This document shows, one piece after another, positions 8,367 to 19,308 of a DNA stretch of 64,000 bases. Source of the DNA: Bdellovibrionales bacterium (GTDB taxonomy: Bacteria > Bdellovibrionota > Bdellovibrionia > Bdellovibrionales > UBA1609). Location of the stretch: NCBI GenBank assembly GCA_020628165.1, contig JAHDFM010000003.1, positions 62,001 through 126,000 on the forward strand, given 5' to 3'. The notes under the pieces were generated by a model. That model did no database searches and was not told the DNA's origin. It was given only the letters and a program-made list of their open reading frames with translations. The position numbers and the translations under genes are program-made. Each line of letters opens with the position of its first letter. Within the stretch, counting starts at the first letter, position 1.

Positions 8367-10352
8367 TTAATCAGGCAAAGCAAAGCTGCAGTTTTCACAG
8401 CTCACGTTTTCAAATGTCAAGCCGAGCTCACTGGCTTTAAAACCGGCTCTTTCTTGAGCATATTTTTTGACATTGATCAGTTTTGAATTTTTAAGCACAT
8501 TTCCAGTGGACTTTAAGCCCACTCTAAAAAGCGGTGCGATGGGGTCGATGACAGTGATGTTTTCCATCACATTATTTCTTGCAAGACCTTTATAATCATT
8601 GGCGTAATCATTAAACCCAAAGACGGCATATCTGATTCTTTCCATTTTAATATTTCTAAACACATTGCTTTCGGCGGCAATGGGTTGAGCCAGTTTAATA
8701 TTGGCTTTGTCTTCAGTGCCAGTAAAAAATGTGATTCCAAAATAAGCATCTTTAATAGTTATATCTTCAAAAAGATTGTTCTTTGCTCCATTGTTAGCTG
8801 AAACACCTGAGCCTCGAATGACACTGTTATTGCGATAGGTATTGTTCATAACTCCACTGTGCCTAGCGACAAAACTACCGTTGGTCATATTGACGGCTGT
8901 GTTGTTAGTGAACAAGTTGTTTTCCCCTTGCTTCTTAACGGTGAAACCATGTCCACCATGAAAGGGCTGGCCTATGCGTTCCATATAGTTGTTTTTAACA
9001 ATATTGTTATTGGCAAAAACGTTACGGCTAGGGTTTCCACTCACAATGAAGTAATAATCTGTACCATTTTTATCACCATTACCACCGCCATAGATCTTAT
9101 TGAACTCTGCCAAATGATGACTTCCATAGAGGGTTGCACTTTGGCCGCCAGCATCGATGGTTATGGAGTTTCTCAGGGTGTTGTTGGAGCCGTAAAGCCA
9201 AAATCCAGACCCGGAGTAGTCATCATCAAGGTCTCCATTTTCAGTAACAATTATATTGTCTAGGACTCCAAATTTCCCAAATAGCCCAGCGCCACCGTGA
9301 AAATTGGTGATTTGAAAGTTTTTAATATGGACATAACTGCCATCCACGCGAATAGCGGTGTTTGTGTTCTTTCTATTTTGCCCATCTAACAGGGGCATGA
9401 CTGCAGGGTTGTGCCGACTTTCATTATTAAAATTTAAATATCTTGGATTGTCTCCAGGCTTGTTTTTATATCCCTCTACAATAATAGGAAGGTCTTTAGT
9501 GCCAGACTGACTCACCCTTAAGCTTTGATTGCCGTAATCTCCGGCTTTGACGTAAAGAGTGTCTCCTGGTTTTAATTTTTTGGCGGCAAAGTTTAAAGAT
9601 TTAAATGGTTGTTGGGCATTTGTTCCTATGTTTGCGTCGGAGCCGTTAGTGGCAACATAGTAAGCGTTTTGGCGCGTCTCTTGAGTGATTGAGCAGGTGC
9701 TTGAGCAACTGTCACCATCATTTTTATTGCCATCATCACACTGTTCTGTAGGCTCTCTAACATTATTGCCACAGGTGGCGACACCGCTGGCTTGCCCGAT
9801 TTCACGATTGTCAGTAAGAGCTTGAGTAGGTTCGCGACTTGGTGGCATTGAGGAAGGTGGTGTATCAACCATTTCCATTTCATTTGTTGTAAAGTATTTT
9901 GTTTCTGACTGAAGGATGTCACCATCTTTGTTTTCAGCAACCACGGCATAGTAATATTTTGTGTCAGCTTTCAACCCATTAAGAGTCTGTCTATGAGTTT
10001 TAAAGGTGAACGAATCTTCACCCATATTTTGTGAGCTTAGTGCGTTGGTTTCACCGTATTTGATGTAAGACTTTACATAATCGTTGAGAGTCCATGTGAG
10101 ACGAACACTATCTTGGGTGGATGAGATTTTTTCAACGGCTAAAAACCGTAGTTCTTCTTTTATGACAGCCGGGTTATTGGTCTCAGGTTGTCGTTGATCA
10201 TTTTCATTGGCTGTGTTTTCGGCGTTAGCAGGGCTGTCGAGAATATCAGGTCGGTTAGAGTTTCCATCAACTGTTAAGGAGTCAAAATCAGAACAGTTTT
10301 GATAGCTCAACATAATGATAAATAAAGAAATGAGTTGTAGAAAACGTTGCAT
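8367..10352 (-). CDS. Lipoprotein with FN3, Cys-rich (DUF4215-like) and parallel beta-helix domains
   Basis: Signal plus SYQNCSDF; FN3-like segment; CGNNVREPTEQCDDGNKNDGDSCSSTC; then many N-rich beta-helix rungs starting YYVATNGSDANIGTNAQQPFKSLNFAAKKLKPGDTLYVKAGDY. Confidence 0.8.
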   Translation of the reverse strand: MQRFLQLISLFIIMLSYQNCSDFDSLTVDGNSNRPDILDSPANAENTANENDQRQPETNNPAVIKEELRFLAVEKISSTQDSVRLTWTLNDYVKSYIKYGETNALSSQNMGEDSFTFKTHRQTLNGLKADTKYYYAVVAENKDGDILQSETKYFTTNEMEMVDTPPSSMPPSREPTQALTDNREIGQASGVATCGNNVREPTEQCDDGNKNDGDSCSSTCSITQETRQNAYYVATNGSDANIGTNAQQPFKSLNFAAKKLKPGDTLYVKAGDYGNQSLRVSQSGTKDLPIIVEGYKNKPGDNPRYLNFNNESRHNPAVMPLLDGQNRKNTNTAIRVDGSYVHIKNFQITNFHGGAGLFGKFGVLDNIIVTENGDLDDDYSGSGFWLYGSNNTLRNSITIDAGGQSATLYGSHHLAEFNKIYGGGNGDKNGTDYYFIVSGNPSRNVFANNNIVKNNYMERIGQPFHGGHGFTVKKQGENNLFTNNTAVNMTNGSFVARHSGVMNNTYRNNSVIRGSGVSANNGAKNNLFEDITIKDAYFGITFFTGTEDKANIKLAQPIAAESNVFRNIKMERIRYAVFGFNDYANDYKGLARNNVMENITVIDPIAPLFRVGLKSTGNVLKNSKLINVKKYAQERAGFKASELGLTFENVSCENCSFALPD

Positions 10353-10512
10353 AAATCCCCTCTGATCTTTTATTTTATAAAATCTTGAAGGCTTGTGCTG
10401 AGTTAATCTTGAAAGTGTTGTTTATTGAGACGGTGATAAGCGGGATAGGAATGTGTCAAATTGAGCTTCAGCGATTAGTCTTTCGCTGTCGCTCAAGATG
10501 ACAGATAGGTTC

Positions 10513-12252
10513 TTATAAGCCCATATGCTTTTTTCTTAAGGTCTCACGGTCTACGTAGATACCATTGACGTAAACAGAGTGAATGTCGCGGGTGTTGTTG
10601 ATGTCATCAATCGGTGAGGCATTTAAGACCACGAGGTCTGCTTTAAAGCCTGTTTTCAATTGACCGCGGTAGTGGTTAAGGAAGTCGTGAATCTTCGAAG
10701 TGCTGGTTGCTAAGACACTCATATTGCTAATTGGTTTTAAAGGTGTTTCTTGGTCTGTGATCAGATTTGATAGGTTCATCAGTTCAAGCTCGCGGTGCAA
10801 AGAAAACCCAAAGAAAGTGCCTTCCCACATGGTGTCGGTACCAGATAAGACAGGGACATCCCAATGCATCATCTGTTTGAAAGTTTTTTGACGATAGCCA
10901 AGCTTGTTGTGCTCAACCCCCCATTGAATCCAAGGATTACCAGAGTAAAAGTTAAAGTCAAAATAGTGATCGAGTAATTTTTTTGGAGCCACATTTTTTA
11001 ACAGTGGATCATTAAAGAAGTGATCACTTCCTGTAAGAACGCCAGACTCAATGGTCTTCTTGCAAATGGTGTTGATACAAAAACATTTTTCTTCACCCTC
11101 TGTGCAAGATTGGCTCAAAACATTTACATTGAAGAGGTTTTCTTTGATCATTCCCCCTTCCATATAAGTGGTCATGGTTGTGATCACAAATAAGCCGTAG
11201 TCTTTCATTTTTTTAAAAATACCTTCAGGAATACTATATGTTGGATCTTTTGGGTTGCTAAATGGTAGATGAGTGATGGCGGCCACTCCAGCATCCATAC
11301 AGTCTATGACGTCTTGCCAAATGCCAACGTGGCAAATGACCTTAGAATTAGGTTCGATCTCTTTAGCTATGCTGACAAAATCCATTAATACAGCTTTTGG
11401 CAGTCCATTGATCTTTTTGCTGCCAGGCCTGTGTGGGTTATGATCGTAGCTAATTTTTAAAACTTTTGGGCTGTACTTTGCGATGTGTTTTTTTAGTAGC
11501 TTATAAAGGGCTGCTTTTCTTTTTGTTTGATCTTGTTCAAGGACAATGGTTTCAAGGTCAAAAAGAATGACGGTCTCTTTTTGATCACCAACAAGCCAGT
11601 TAAGGTCTCCATGATGACTAGTTTTAAAGGTGAACAGGCCTCCAGACATATAGATATTACTGCCCGGAATAAATCCTTTGGGGCGCATTTCAGGAGATTC
11701 AATCATTTTTCGTTGGTAGTCTCTTTGGGCCATTGTGTCCTCGTTGTAAGACACAAGGTCTAGGTAAGTGGTGACACCTGAGTACAACATTCTGTAGTTC
11801 ATAGCATCTATGCCAGGGAAATCTAAGTGGCTGACAGCAGATCCATCAGAGCTGACAATAGCACTGTTTGGCAAGTCAGAGTTCATGCCGTAGTTGTGAA
11901 CGTGGAGGTCATGCAAGCCTGGTATTATGAACTTTCCTTTTAGGTTTGTAACATTATAGCCTTTGAATAAGTTGGTCTTACAAGCGCCAGGCCCCTCAAC
12001 GACTGTTTGAATTTCATCATTCACTAGAATCAAATGACCGAGAGTTTTGTTTGTTACTTTTTTTTGAAACGAGTCATCTGTTTCAGATGATGGTTTTACA
12101 ATAGTTGCGTTGATTAAAACTTGACTGGTTGTTTTAGAAATTTCAGCTATTTTTTGTTTTAATTTTAAACAAGTTTTTGGTGTTTGTGCGTAGGTCGTTT
12201 GTAGCAAAAGCGCTAATGTCAGCGCGACAAATAATTTGATGATTATTTTCAT
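10513..12252 (-). CDS. Periplasmic amidohydrolase (imidazolonepropionase-like)
   Basis: Signal peptide; GKFIIPGLHDLHVHNYG metal motif; VICHVGIW; LSGTD; C-terminal GFKADLVVLNASPIDDINNTRDIHSVYVNGIYV. Confidence 0.85.
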   Translation of the reverse strand: MKIIIKLFVALTLALLLQTTYAQTPKTCLKLKQKIAEISKTTSQVLINATIVKPSSETDDSFQKKVTNKTLGHLILVNDEIQTVVEGPGACKTNLFKGYNVTNLKGKFIIPGLHDLHVHNYGMNSDLPNSAIVSSDGSAVSHLDFPGIDAMNYRMLYSGVTTYLDLVSYNEDTMAQRDYQRKMIESPEMRPKGFIPGSNIYMSGGLFTFKTSHHGDLNWLVGDQKETVILFDLETIVLEQDQTKRKAALYKLLKKHIAKYSPKVLKISYDHNPHRPGSKKINGLPKAVLMDFVSIAKEIEPNSKVICHVGIWQDVIDCMDAGVAAITHLPFSNPKDPTYSIPEGIFKKMKDYGLFVITTMTTYMEGGMIKENLFNVNVLSQSCTEGEEKCFCINTICKKTIESGVLTGSDHFFNDPLLKNVAPKKLLDHYFDFNFYSGNPWIQWGVEHNKLGYRQKTFKQMMHWDVPVLSGTDTMWEGTFFGFSLHRELELMNLSNLITDQETPLKPISNMSVLATSTSKIHDFLNHYRGQLKTGFKADLVVLNASPIDDINNTRDIHSVYVNGIYVDRETLRKKHMGL

Positions 12253-12467
12253 TCCGTCCCCCCTCAGAGATGTTTATGACAAATTGGTGACATATCTAAG
12301 AAGGAGGGTCAATTTTTAACGCGGAATCAGACAAAGTAATTGTTAAATGTGAATGTAAAGTTTTTTAAGATTCACAACAATTGATGCTAAATTAGGATAT
12401 GTGAAACTGATTGTTTACAAAAAGAAGTGTTACATAAAAGATTTAATCTTTTAAAAAGTAGAGGGTG

Positions 12468-13961
12468 CTACTTAGTTGAGCTAAAACCAAAACGACCCAC
12501 ATTATGTACGTGGAAGTATAATTTTTTAAAATCCAAAGTGACTGGGCGAGGAGTTCTGTCTGATTCAGTGTCTGGGTTTGATAAAATTTCAACGCCTAAA
12601 TTAACATCACTTAAAACCATTTGCTTTGAAGGGGCTATAATGCGTTTGCGAACACCATCAACATCTTCTAAGTTGCCGGCCGCATCGAGCAGTTGTTGTA
12701 GCTTACCATCTGTTAAAAAATCTACAAAACGCTTGTACCTAATCACAGGCTGAATACCACCCTTGGCAAATTCAGTGCTTTCACGGTTTTTTACAAATGA
12801 AATGTACTTAAACTTTTTATTACTAGCTGTTTCAATTTTGTATCTAACAAAGTACTCAGCTCCATCAATAACAACGGGCTGATTATTGTTGAGCTTTATA
12901 CCACCTGAAGTTTCAAAGTAGGCGGACTTGTGATACCAAATCATCATAGCCCAGCGCTTAGTGGTGTCTTTAAGAGAACTCATTTTTGTCCCGTAGATCT
13001 CTCCAGACGAATCATTGATTGCGTTGAGTGAGTTCACAAACGAGTTATTGAAAACGTAATTTGAATTGCCAATGTCATGAAAGTACGAGTCGACCGCAAA
13101 AAAGTAATTTCCGTATTTATCTTTCTCAGTGACGGCATCAGACCCACCAGAGAACTCCACATCCACATGAATGTCGATTTCAGGCATATCAGCAACTTTT
13201 ACAGGAAGTCCCACTCTTTTTTTGATTTCGTATTGATCAATAGTTTTTACACCAGCTGTGGTCGTTGTTGGTAAATCAGTTGGAGAACCTGATGTCACAT
13301 AGGGCTGGCCAGAGGCAGAGCCTATGCCCATTCTTGGGTAGGCCTTTACGTCATTGCCACCTTTAGCGTTGTTGTAATACCAACCTTGTTCAGGCTTGCC
13401 ACTAAAGTTGCGGTGGTAACCGCCAACAAACCATCTCAAGCGCAAGCGGTCGCTGTTATCTTGGTAGCTCCACCTAACGAAAGCTTGAGTGAGTGGGTTC
13501 GTGCCGCCAGCATAACCACCAAATCCCCAAGCATTAGCTCCGATATAAGCATTGTTGAGAGTGTCACTGCCCCATCTGTTGCCACTGACATATCTGTTGG
13601 AAGCTGAGTTTTTAACTGTGTTTACATTTTCTTGCTGAGTTTCAAAAAACCAGTCTTGTGGGGGTCTTTCTAGAGCTATATTTTCATCTACTATACTATT
13701 TTCTGTTTGAGTTTGTTCTTGGTTTTGTTCATTATCTACTTTTGGGCTTTCAACTTGATTTTCATTGTCATCTTTGTCAGGGTCGTTACCCGTGACGATG
13801 TCTAAGTTGTCTTCTGGTGGATTGATGTTGTCACCAGAGCTTGAACCTAAAGTTAGCTGCTCAGTGTTTGTATTATTTAGAGAATTGGCACTGAAGGAGT
13901 TAGATAAACACCCAGTGGAAATAAACCCGATTATAATAAAAAGTGTGATTCGAAGTCTCAT
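12468..13961 (-). CDS. Lipoprotein of unknown function
   Basis: Start at the internal ATG (13961) gives MRLRITLFIIIGFISTGCLSN with a normal lipobox; acidic linker then a beta-rich globular domain. Confidence 0.65.
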   Translation of the reverse strand: MRLRITLFIIIGFISTGCLSNSFSANSLNNTNTEQLTLGSSSGDNINPPEDNLDIVTGNDPDKDDNENQVESPKVDNEQNQEQTQTENSIVDENIALERPPQDWFFETQQENVNTVKNSASNRYVSGNRWGSDTLNNAYIGANAWGFGGYAGGTNPLTQAFVRWSYQDNSDRLRLRWFVGGYHRNFSGKPEQGWYYNNAKGGNDVKAYPRMGIGSASGQPYVTSGSPTDLPTTTTAGVKTIDQYEIKKRVGLPVKVADMPEIDIHVDVEFSGGSDAVTEKDKYGNYFFAVDSYFHDIGNSNYVFNNSFVNSLNAINDSSGEIYGTKMSSLKDTTKRWAMMIWYHKSAYFETSGGIKLNNNQPVVIDGAEYFVRYKIETASNKKFKYISFVKNRESTEFAKGGIQPVIRYKRFVDFLTDGKLQQLLDAAGNLEDVDGVRKRIIAPSKQMVLSDVNLGVEILSNPDTESDRTPRPVTLDFKKLYFHVHNVGRFGFSSTK

Positions 13962-14109
13962 GTGCCCCCAGCTTATACAAAGAAGTGCAACAACTGGACC
14001 AAAAAAAAATAGTTTATACACAATACAAGTTATATAAACAGACAAACTTTTAAGTCTCGTAAACTATATCTACAGATAATAGAGAAAGTGTTTCATTATG
14101 AAATACGAT

Positions 14110-15138
14110 TTAATTGCGCGGTTTTAAGGTGATCACAGATTTGTATTCATCAATGTGATACCAGCTTTTGCTGTCTTCGCATTTATTTTTACTTTCACAA
14201 GTGAAAGAACTTATATTTCCAACAGTGATTTTACGCTCGTGGATATAGATTCTATTTTTATCTTTAGCCACATATTCATTAAGCATTTCAAAGCTGTAGT
14301 AATCTGCATTGTAAATGGGTTTGTCTTTGTAGAAGATCTTTTGATTGTCTTTAAAAAAGAGTCCTTGTAGGTGATAAAAGCTTCCCAAATCTAAATTGTT
14401 AATCTTTTCTCCGAAAATATAGATATTTTCATTGTCTCGATAAAATTGTGAGTCCTTGACCTGTTCAAAGCTTCTTATGTCGGCACCTTCGATAGCTTTG
14501 AAGTTATAATAGACTCCTCTAGAGTCTATGGAGTAATCATTTCCTAAACGTTTAAAGTTCTCTGGATCGTTAGAAACTATGTCACAGCCAATAAAGACAT
14601 GATCTTGGTCACGGTAAAAATTGTTTTGTGGGTCAAAATCAAAAGTATTCGGGTCAGCATCAGATAAGATTTGAGATTTACAAAAGACATGGCTTTGGTC
14701 TTCTGAAATGTCGTCTTTAATAATTGCAAATGTATTTCGATCAGCATTATTAATGATTTGGTCTTGATAAAACACAAGCTGTGAATCCGACCCATACTCA
14801 CCATCTTTTAATACATAGAAGTCAACGGCACTGGCCTCTGCAAGTTTATTTTCTTTGAGGTAAACGTGTCCTTTGTAAACATAGTAGTTATTGTAATCTG
14901 TTTTGATCTGATTGAATTCAAGAATGTTATAATCAATGATGGGTTCTTCTTCAATAATTGGGCGAGGAGGGGGTTCATCTATAGGTTCTTCTGAGATAAT
15001 GGGTTCGTTAATATCTTCGGGAATGGCGAAAGAGCTAAGATCGAAAGATTTTTGTTGAAAGCCATCAAAACAATTAGTGAATGCTAAAAATAAGACAGAG
15101 AGAAGGCACAATACAAAAAGTTTTTTAAACAATGCCAT
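14110..15138 (-). CDS. DKNYY-family-like repeat lipoprotein
   Basis: Signal plus AFTNCFDGF; repeated Y-D-x-x-x-V-Y/F...I-x-x-A-D-x-x-(T/S)F units. Confidence 0.7.
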   Translation of the reverse strand: MALFKKLFVLCLLSVLFLAFTNCFDGFQQKSFDLSSFAIPEDINEPIISEEPIDEPPPRPIIEEEPIIDYNILEFNQIKTDYNNYYVYKGHVYLKENKLAEASAVDFYVLKDGEYGSDSQLVFYQDQIINNADRNTFAIIKDDISEDQSHVFCKSQILSDADPNTFDFDPQNNFYRDQDHVFIGCDIVSNDPENFKRLGNDYSIDSRGVYYNFKAIEGADIRSFEQVKDSQFYRDNENIYIFGEKINNLDLGSFYHLQGLFFKDNQKIFYKDKPIYNADYYSFEMLNEYVAKDKNRIYIHERKITVGNISSFTCESKNKCEDSKSWYHIDEYKSVITLKPRN

Positions 15139-15271
15139 TCGAAATAAGCTCCTTTTAGTTCTATTAAAAGTATCGGAAAATAGAGGTCTAAATATTATCT
15201 TGGAGGGCTATTTCGTTGTTAAGTGACTCAATATGATTCAACTGTGTTGGGAAAGCGTCTAGGTAGATTTA

Positions 15272-15583
15272 TTAAAAACCGTTTTTCATACAGTTTCTAT
15301 AGCATTTTGAAGCAAAAGGAATGAGAGCATTCTTGCATTTTTCTATACAAAAGTCATGAAGACTTGAGTTTTGGTTTGCAGCTTCGAGGAGCTGAATTTC
15401 TACATCAGTTTTAGGTTCACATGTCATGTCTACATAATCTTGAAAGTTGCAAATGTCAGGCTGGATGTCATAGTTTAAAGTAGTAGAGTTTTCGTCAGTG
15501 CTTTCAGCAAAGGAAAATATAAGAGTTGCTTGAGTCCCTACTAAAAAACTGAATAAAATAAATAGAAAGAAATGGTTTTTCAT
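15272..15583 (-). CDS. Small cysteine-containing secreted protein
   Basis: Signal peptide and paired cysteines near the C-terminus (CIEKCKNALIPFASKCYRNCMKNGF). Confidence 0.5.
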   Translation of the reverse strand: MKNHFFLFILFSFLVGTQATLIFSFAESTDENSTTLNYDIQPDICNFQDYVDMTCEPKTDVEIQLLEAANQNSSLHDFCIEKCKNALIPFASKCYRNCMKNGF

Positions 15584-15908
15584 ACGATATTTCCTTTACA
15601 TATTTGGCTTAATATAATTTCATTTTTTTCTAGTTAGTGACTTATTTTATTTTGCAGTTAATAAACACTAAATTTTTAGAAGTTGAAAAATAAATCGTGA
15701 TGTATAAAAAATTGTGATGTCTTAATTATTATTTGTTAAAAAAATCACTTTTTAAATGGAAATTGCTAACTAAGTTGTTGTTATGATAGCTGTTTTTAAT
15801 TTATACCTGGAGAAACTCTAACTTAAATGAACTCATAAGTTTTATGTTTTTTATATTCTTATGGCTTACTCGGCTCAATCAATTAGAGAGCTACTTAAGG
15901 ATCAACCC

Positions 15909-18900
15909 TTAATTAAAATTGATGTCGATTTCATCAATAGAACACTGATTAGTCTGTGTAGGGTCAGACTTTAGATAACCAATGACCTCTAGTTCTCCAG
16001 CACCAAATTGTGTGGCAAATTGTTTGATGTGAGTCGTTACTTCTGAAGCAAGGTTTCTATGAGACTCGTCACTGACTAAGACCCATGATGCTCCATCGTG
16101 ATAATAACTGTTTGGGTTTCGGTGAAGTCTGAAACTAGCACAAGAGTCTGCACTGATACTGGCATCACTTAGAGTTGTAAAGTTGATTGGCGATTTTGGT
16201 TTTATTTCAACGTATTCACTGGCGTACTTGATAGCGCCACTTGGGTTCAGGCTCACTGCTGTGAGCTCTGGCAAACAAGGCTCACCTCCACAGGCTGTGT
16301 TGTCATCAGCTTCCATGTAGACACGGTATTGTGCATACCTGTTTGCTGAAGGAGTTATAAACTGTGTGTAATCAATGTTTAAAAATTCAGGACCTGTTGG
16401 CTTAGAGCTTCCAGCAATTGTGATCTCATCTTCAACACAAACACCAGGGTCACTATCTGTCGCGTTCAATGAGCAATTAAAGGTCACATCTGTTGAGCTC
16501 CTGCTATAAAGTTCACTGTAATAAGTTGTTCCGTCACCACCAGGGCCGATGAATTCAGCTTTATGGATGTCATCTGTATCTAGGGTATTGAGCGTTCCAT
16601 CTCCATCACAATCTGTTTCGCTGCCAGCTGGAGCTAAATTATAACTCTTGCAGTTGCATGAAGAGTCTACGCAGCTCTTTACTTGCAACTTCACTCGATT
16701 GGCTCCTCTGCGGTAGAGTTGTCTGATTTCATCTTCAGATAAAAATCGAGACCAGATGGCGATTTCATCAGCCTCGCCATTAAAAAAGTGGCTTTGTCCT
16801 GAACTACGGTCAAGGGCACCTATAGTGAACCTATCTTGTGAGCTCAATATATTTAACCAACTACCATCGTTTGTGCCTGTAAAAACAGATATAGGCTCTT
16901 CTTTGCCGTTGATATAAAACTTATATTCAGATCCGTTTGAGGATGTGACTATATGATACCATTGGTTTTTTTTGAGTGGTGTTGTTCCATGAATGACATT
17001 AAAAATTATTGAACCTGCGTTGCGGAAAAATACTGAAATCACTCCTGTAGTATCAATCCGTAAGAGTGTACCTATCGGGGTTGAGGAAGAGCTACTTCCA
17101 GATGCAACCACATGTTGGATGTTTGTTAAGTCATTAAACTTAAACCAACCAGACAAAGTGCCTTCAGTTGATAGTGTGATTGTGTTTTGAAAAGTAATAT
17201 GTTGTGAGACTCCATCAAATGACACTCCTCTGTTTAACTTCCCAGATGAGTTTGTGGTAGCACCATTTACAGCTTGACCGTCATTGCCAACTCCTGAAAG
17301 ATCTATCACTTCATCCACACTACCTGTCCATATGGGCTCATTGAGTGGCCAGTAGCCGATAAGTCCATCACTTAGATCTTCAATCACAGATGAGTAGTGT
17401 GCTATGCTTTCATTGTCAGGGTTTCCATTATTATTAAAATCACCAACAAGTTCTTTACCAAACGGCAAACTTGTAGACCACGATAAGTCTGGCCAAGTTG
17501 CAGTTGTATTCCCTAAATCAATCACTTCTGAATCGAAGTGACTGGCATATTTTTGTTTTTGGCGGTTATAAATTACACTTACATCAGTTGGAGATAGTGG
17601 CTTATTCCAAATGGCAACGTCATCAATTTCTCCATTAAAATCAGATATACTTGGAGTGTTGATTTGTCGCACTCCAAGGGCCGCATTAAAAGTAGGTAAA
17701 CTTATATTTCCTGCAGTAGTAACAGGGTAATGTTTTCCATCAATATATAGCTTAGTAATTCCAGCTTCCCTTACCACCATAAGGTGATACCATCTATTTA
17801 ATTTATATTCTGGACCCCAAAGTATATTAGAAGTTCCGTCTCCATGATAAACAAATATTCTATTTAATCCGCCTGTATATCGAACTCCAATTTGATAGCC
17901 AGTGTTTATTGATCCATCATAGCGACCAAAGATAGATTTATCTGACTGAGCTTTTGAATAAAACCAACTGGATATTGTAAAATTATTAGTGAGATCTAGT
18001 GAGGCATCATTGCCAAGATCAACATAATCAGTGGTGCCATCAAATGTTCCAGCAAACCCACTTACCTGTGCGTTGGAACTAAAGCTTGCTTCGTTATAAG
18101 GTGAGCCATGATTTCCATTTCCAGAAGAGTCTTGCCAGTTCTCATTCATTTGCCAGTAGCCAACTATATTGTCCCAATGTGGAGTCCAGGATGGGTGCAA
18201 ATGATTTTCACTGCTAAAACTTTGTAATTGTGCATTGTATATAGCAACGCCTTGTTCATTGCTCAATGCTGTATCCCAAAAAGCTAACTCATCAAAAGCA
18301 CCATCCCAGTGGCGTAATGCAGCTGAATGCCAGCTAGATAAATAACTTGCGCCAATCGAAGTATCAAGGATCGTTCCACTCGGAGTGTGGAACTCCTCCA
18401 ATGGCAGTGGCTGACCGTTCACTAGAATATTTGGATTGTTTGAGTTAGATGTCGAATCATAAGAGACAAAAACGTGATACCATTCGTCTAAATTAAATGT
18501 AAAGTTATCTGAGGTCCAATGTCCTTTATTACCATCATGTCGGACACGTAAATTAATCTCTTTTGATGAGCTTGAAACCCATAGCGCCATCTTATCATCA
18601 CCTAAAGAGAAGATTCTAGGGAAGTCATTAGCGTAAGAGTCTAACTTTACCCAGGCAGAAAAAGAAACTTGAGTGAATGGATCTGAAAGAATACTTAATG
18701 CCTCATCAGTTCCATTTAACTTGAGACTGTATCCTTTTGAGCTCGCAACAAAATTTGTGCTGATTCCTGAGCCAGTATAATTACCATTGTTAGCTATTAC
18801 ATCTTTAAAGCTTCCATCAAATTTCCAGTAGTATTTCATATCACTAGCCTGTGATGGTAGAATTTTTCGAATATCTAAATTTTGGTTTAGACTTAAATTG

Positions 18901-19184
18901 TTCGAGCTATTTAGGTGAGAGCCTGCATGGTTTCCACTACTAAAATTATTGCCAGATTGTTCTAGGTCTAACGGCTTTAGAAATACTTTTCCATTTTTAA
19001 ATTGTATTAGGTTGTCATCAAACTCGTAGTCGTTACTTGAATTAAACTGCCATGTGCTATCGAAAGCGGATCCTAAATTCAACTCCGTTTTATCATAGCT
19101 ACATGAAGTGTTGACTAAGATTAAAACTGTTACTAATGCACAGTAATTTCTAAAAAAAAATTTTTTAAAATCAAAGTAAAACAT
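15909..19184 (-). CDS. Lipoprotein with three LamG/concanavalin-A-like domains
   Basis: Three repeats of GLxYW(P/K)...FDGxxDYVxLGND...SxWFxxx...WYHxxVxx...YIDGK...G.xDExAIWxxxLSxxE; signal ending LVNTSC. Confidence 0.85.
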   Translation of the reverse strand: MFYFDFKKFFFRNYCALVTVLILVNTSCSYDKTELNLGSAFDSTWQFNSSNDYEFDDNLIQFKNGKVFLKPLDLEQSGNNFSSGNHAGSHLNSSNNLSLNQNLDIRKILPSQASDMKYYWKFDGSFKDVIANNGNYTGSGISTNFVASSKGYSLKLNGTDEALSILSDPFTQVSFSAWVKLDSYANDFPRIFSLGDDKMALWVSSSSKEINLRVRHDGNKGHWTSDNFTFNLDEWYHVFVSYDSTSNSNNPNILVNGQPLPLEEFHTPSGTILDTSIGASYLSSWHSAALRHWDGAFDELAFWDTALSNEQGVAIYNAQLQSFSSENHLHPSWTPHWDNIVGYWQMNENWQDSSGNGNHGSPYNEASFSSNAQVSGFAGTFDGTTDYVDLGNDASLDLTNNFTISSWFYSKAQSDKSIFGRYDGSINTGYQIGVRYTGGLNRIFVYHGDGTSNILWGPEYKLNRWYHLMVVREAGITKLYIDGKHYPVTTAGNISLPTFNAALGVRQINTPSISDFNGEIDDVAIWNKPLSPTDVSVIYNRQKQKYASHFDSEVIDLGNTTATWPDLSWSTSLPFGKELVGDFNNNGNPDNESIAHYSSVIEDLSDGLIGYWPLNEPIWTGSVDEVIDLSGVGNDGQAVNGATTNSSGKLNRGVSFDGVSQHITFQNTITLSTEGTLSGWFKFNDLTNIQHVVASGSSSSSTPIGTLLRIDTTGVISVFFRNAGSIIFNVIHGTTPLKKNQWYHIVTSSNGSEYKFYINGKEEPISVFTGTNDGSWLNILSSQDRFTIGALDRSSGQSHFFNGEADEIAIWSRFLSEDEIRQLYRRGANRVKLQVKSCVDSSCNCKSYNLAPAGSETDCDGDGTLNTLDTDDIHKAEFIGPGGDGTTYYSELYSRSSTDVTFNCSLNATDSDPGVCVEDEITIAGSSKPTGPEFLNIDYTQFITPSANRYAQYRVYMEADDNTACGGEPCLPELTAVSLNPSGAIKYASEYVEIKPKSPINFTTLSDASISADSCASFRLHRNPNSYYHDGASWVLVSDESHRNLASEVTTHIKQFATQFGAGELEVIGYLKSDPTQTNQCSIDEIDINFN

Positions 19185-19308
19185 CCATATGTGTTTTCGG
19201 TTTTTTTAGCTAAATTGTTAAAACGTTTAGGGTTTAATTTACTAAAAAGTTATCAATTATTTTTGTTAGCAAGTTTTATCACTGGTTTGTTTCATATTGA
19301 GATTTGTG

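Noticed and set aside
8859-9263. 134-aa plus-strand ORF in the beta-helix lipoprotein gene
   Set aside because: Antisense of an N/G-rich repeat region; no start context or domain.
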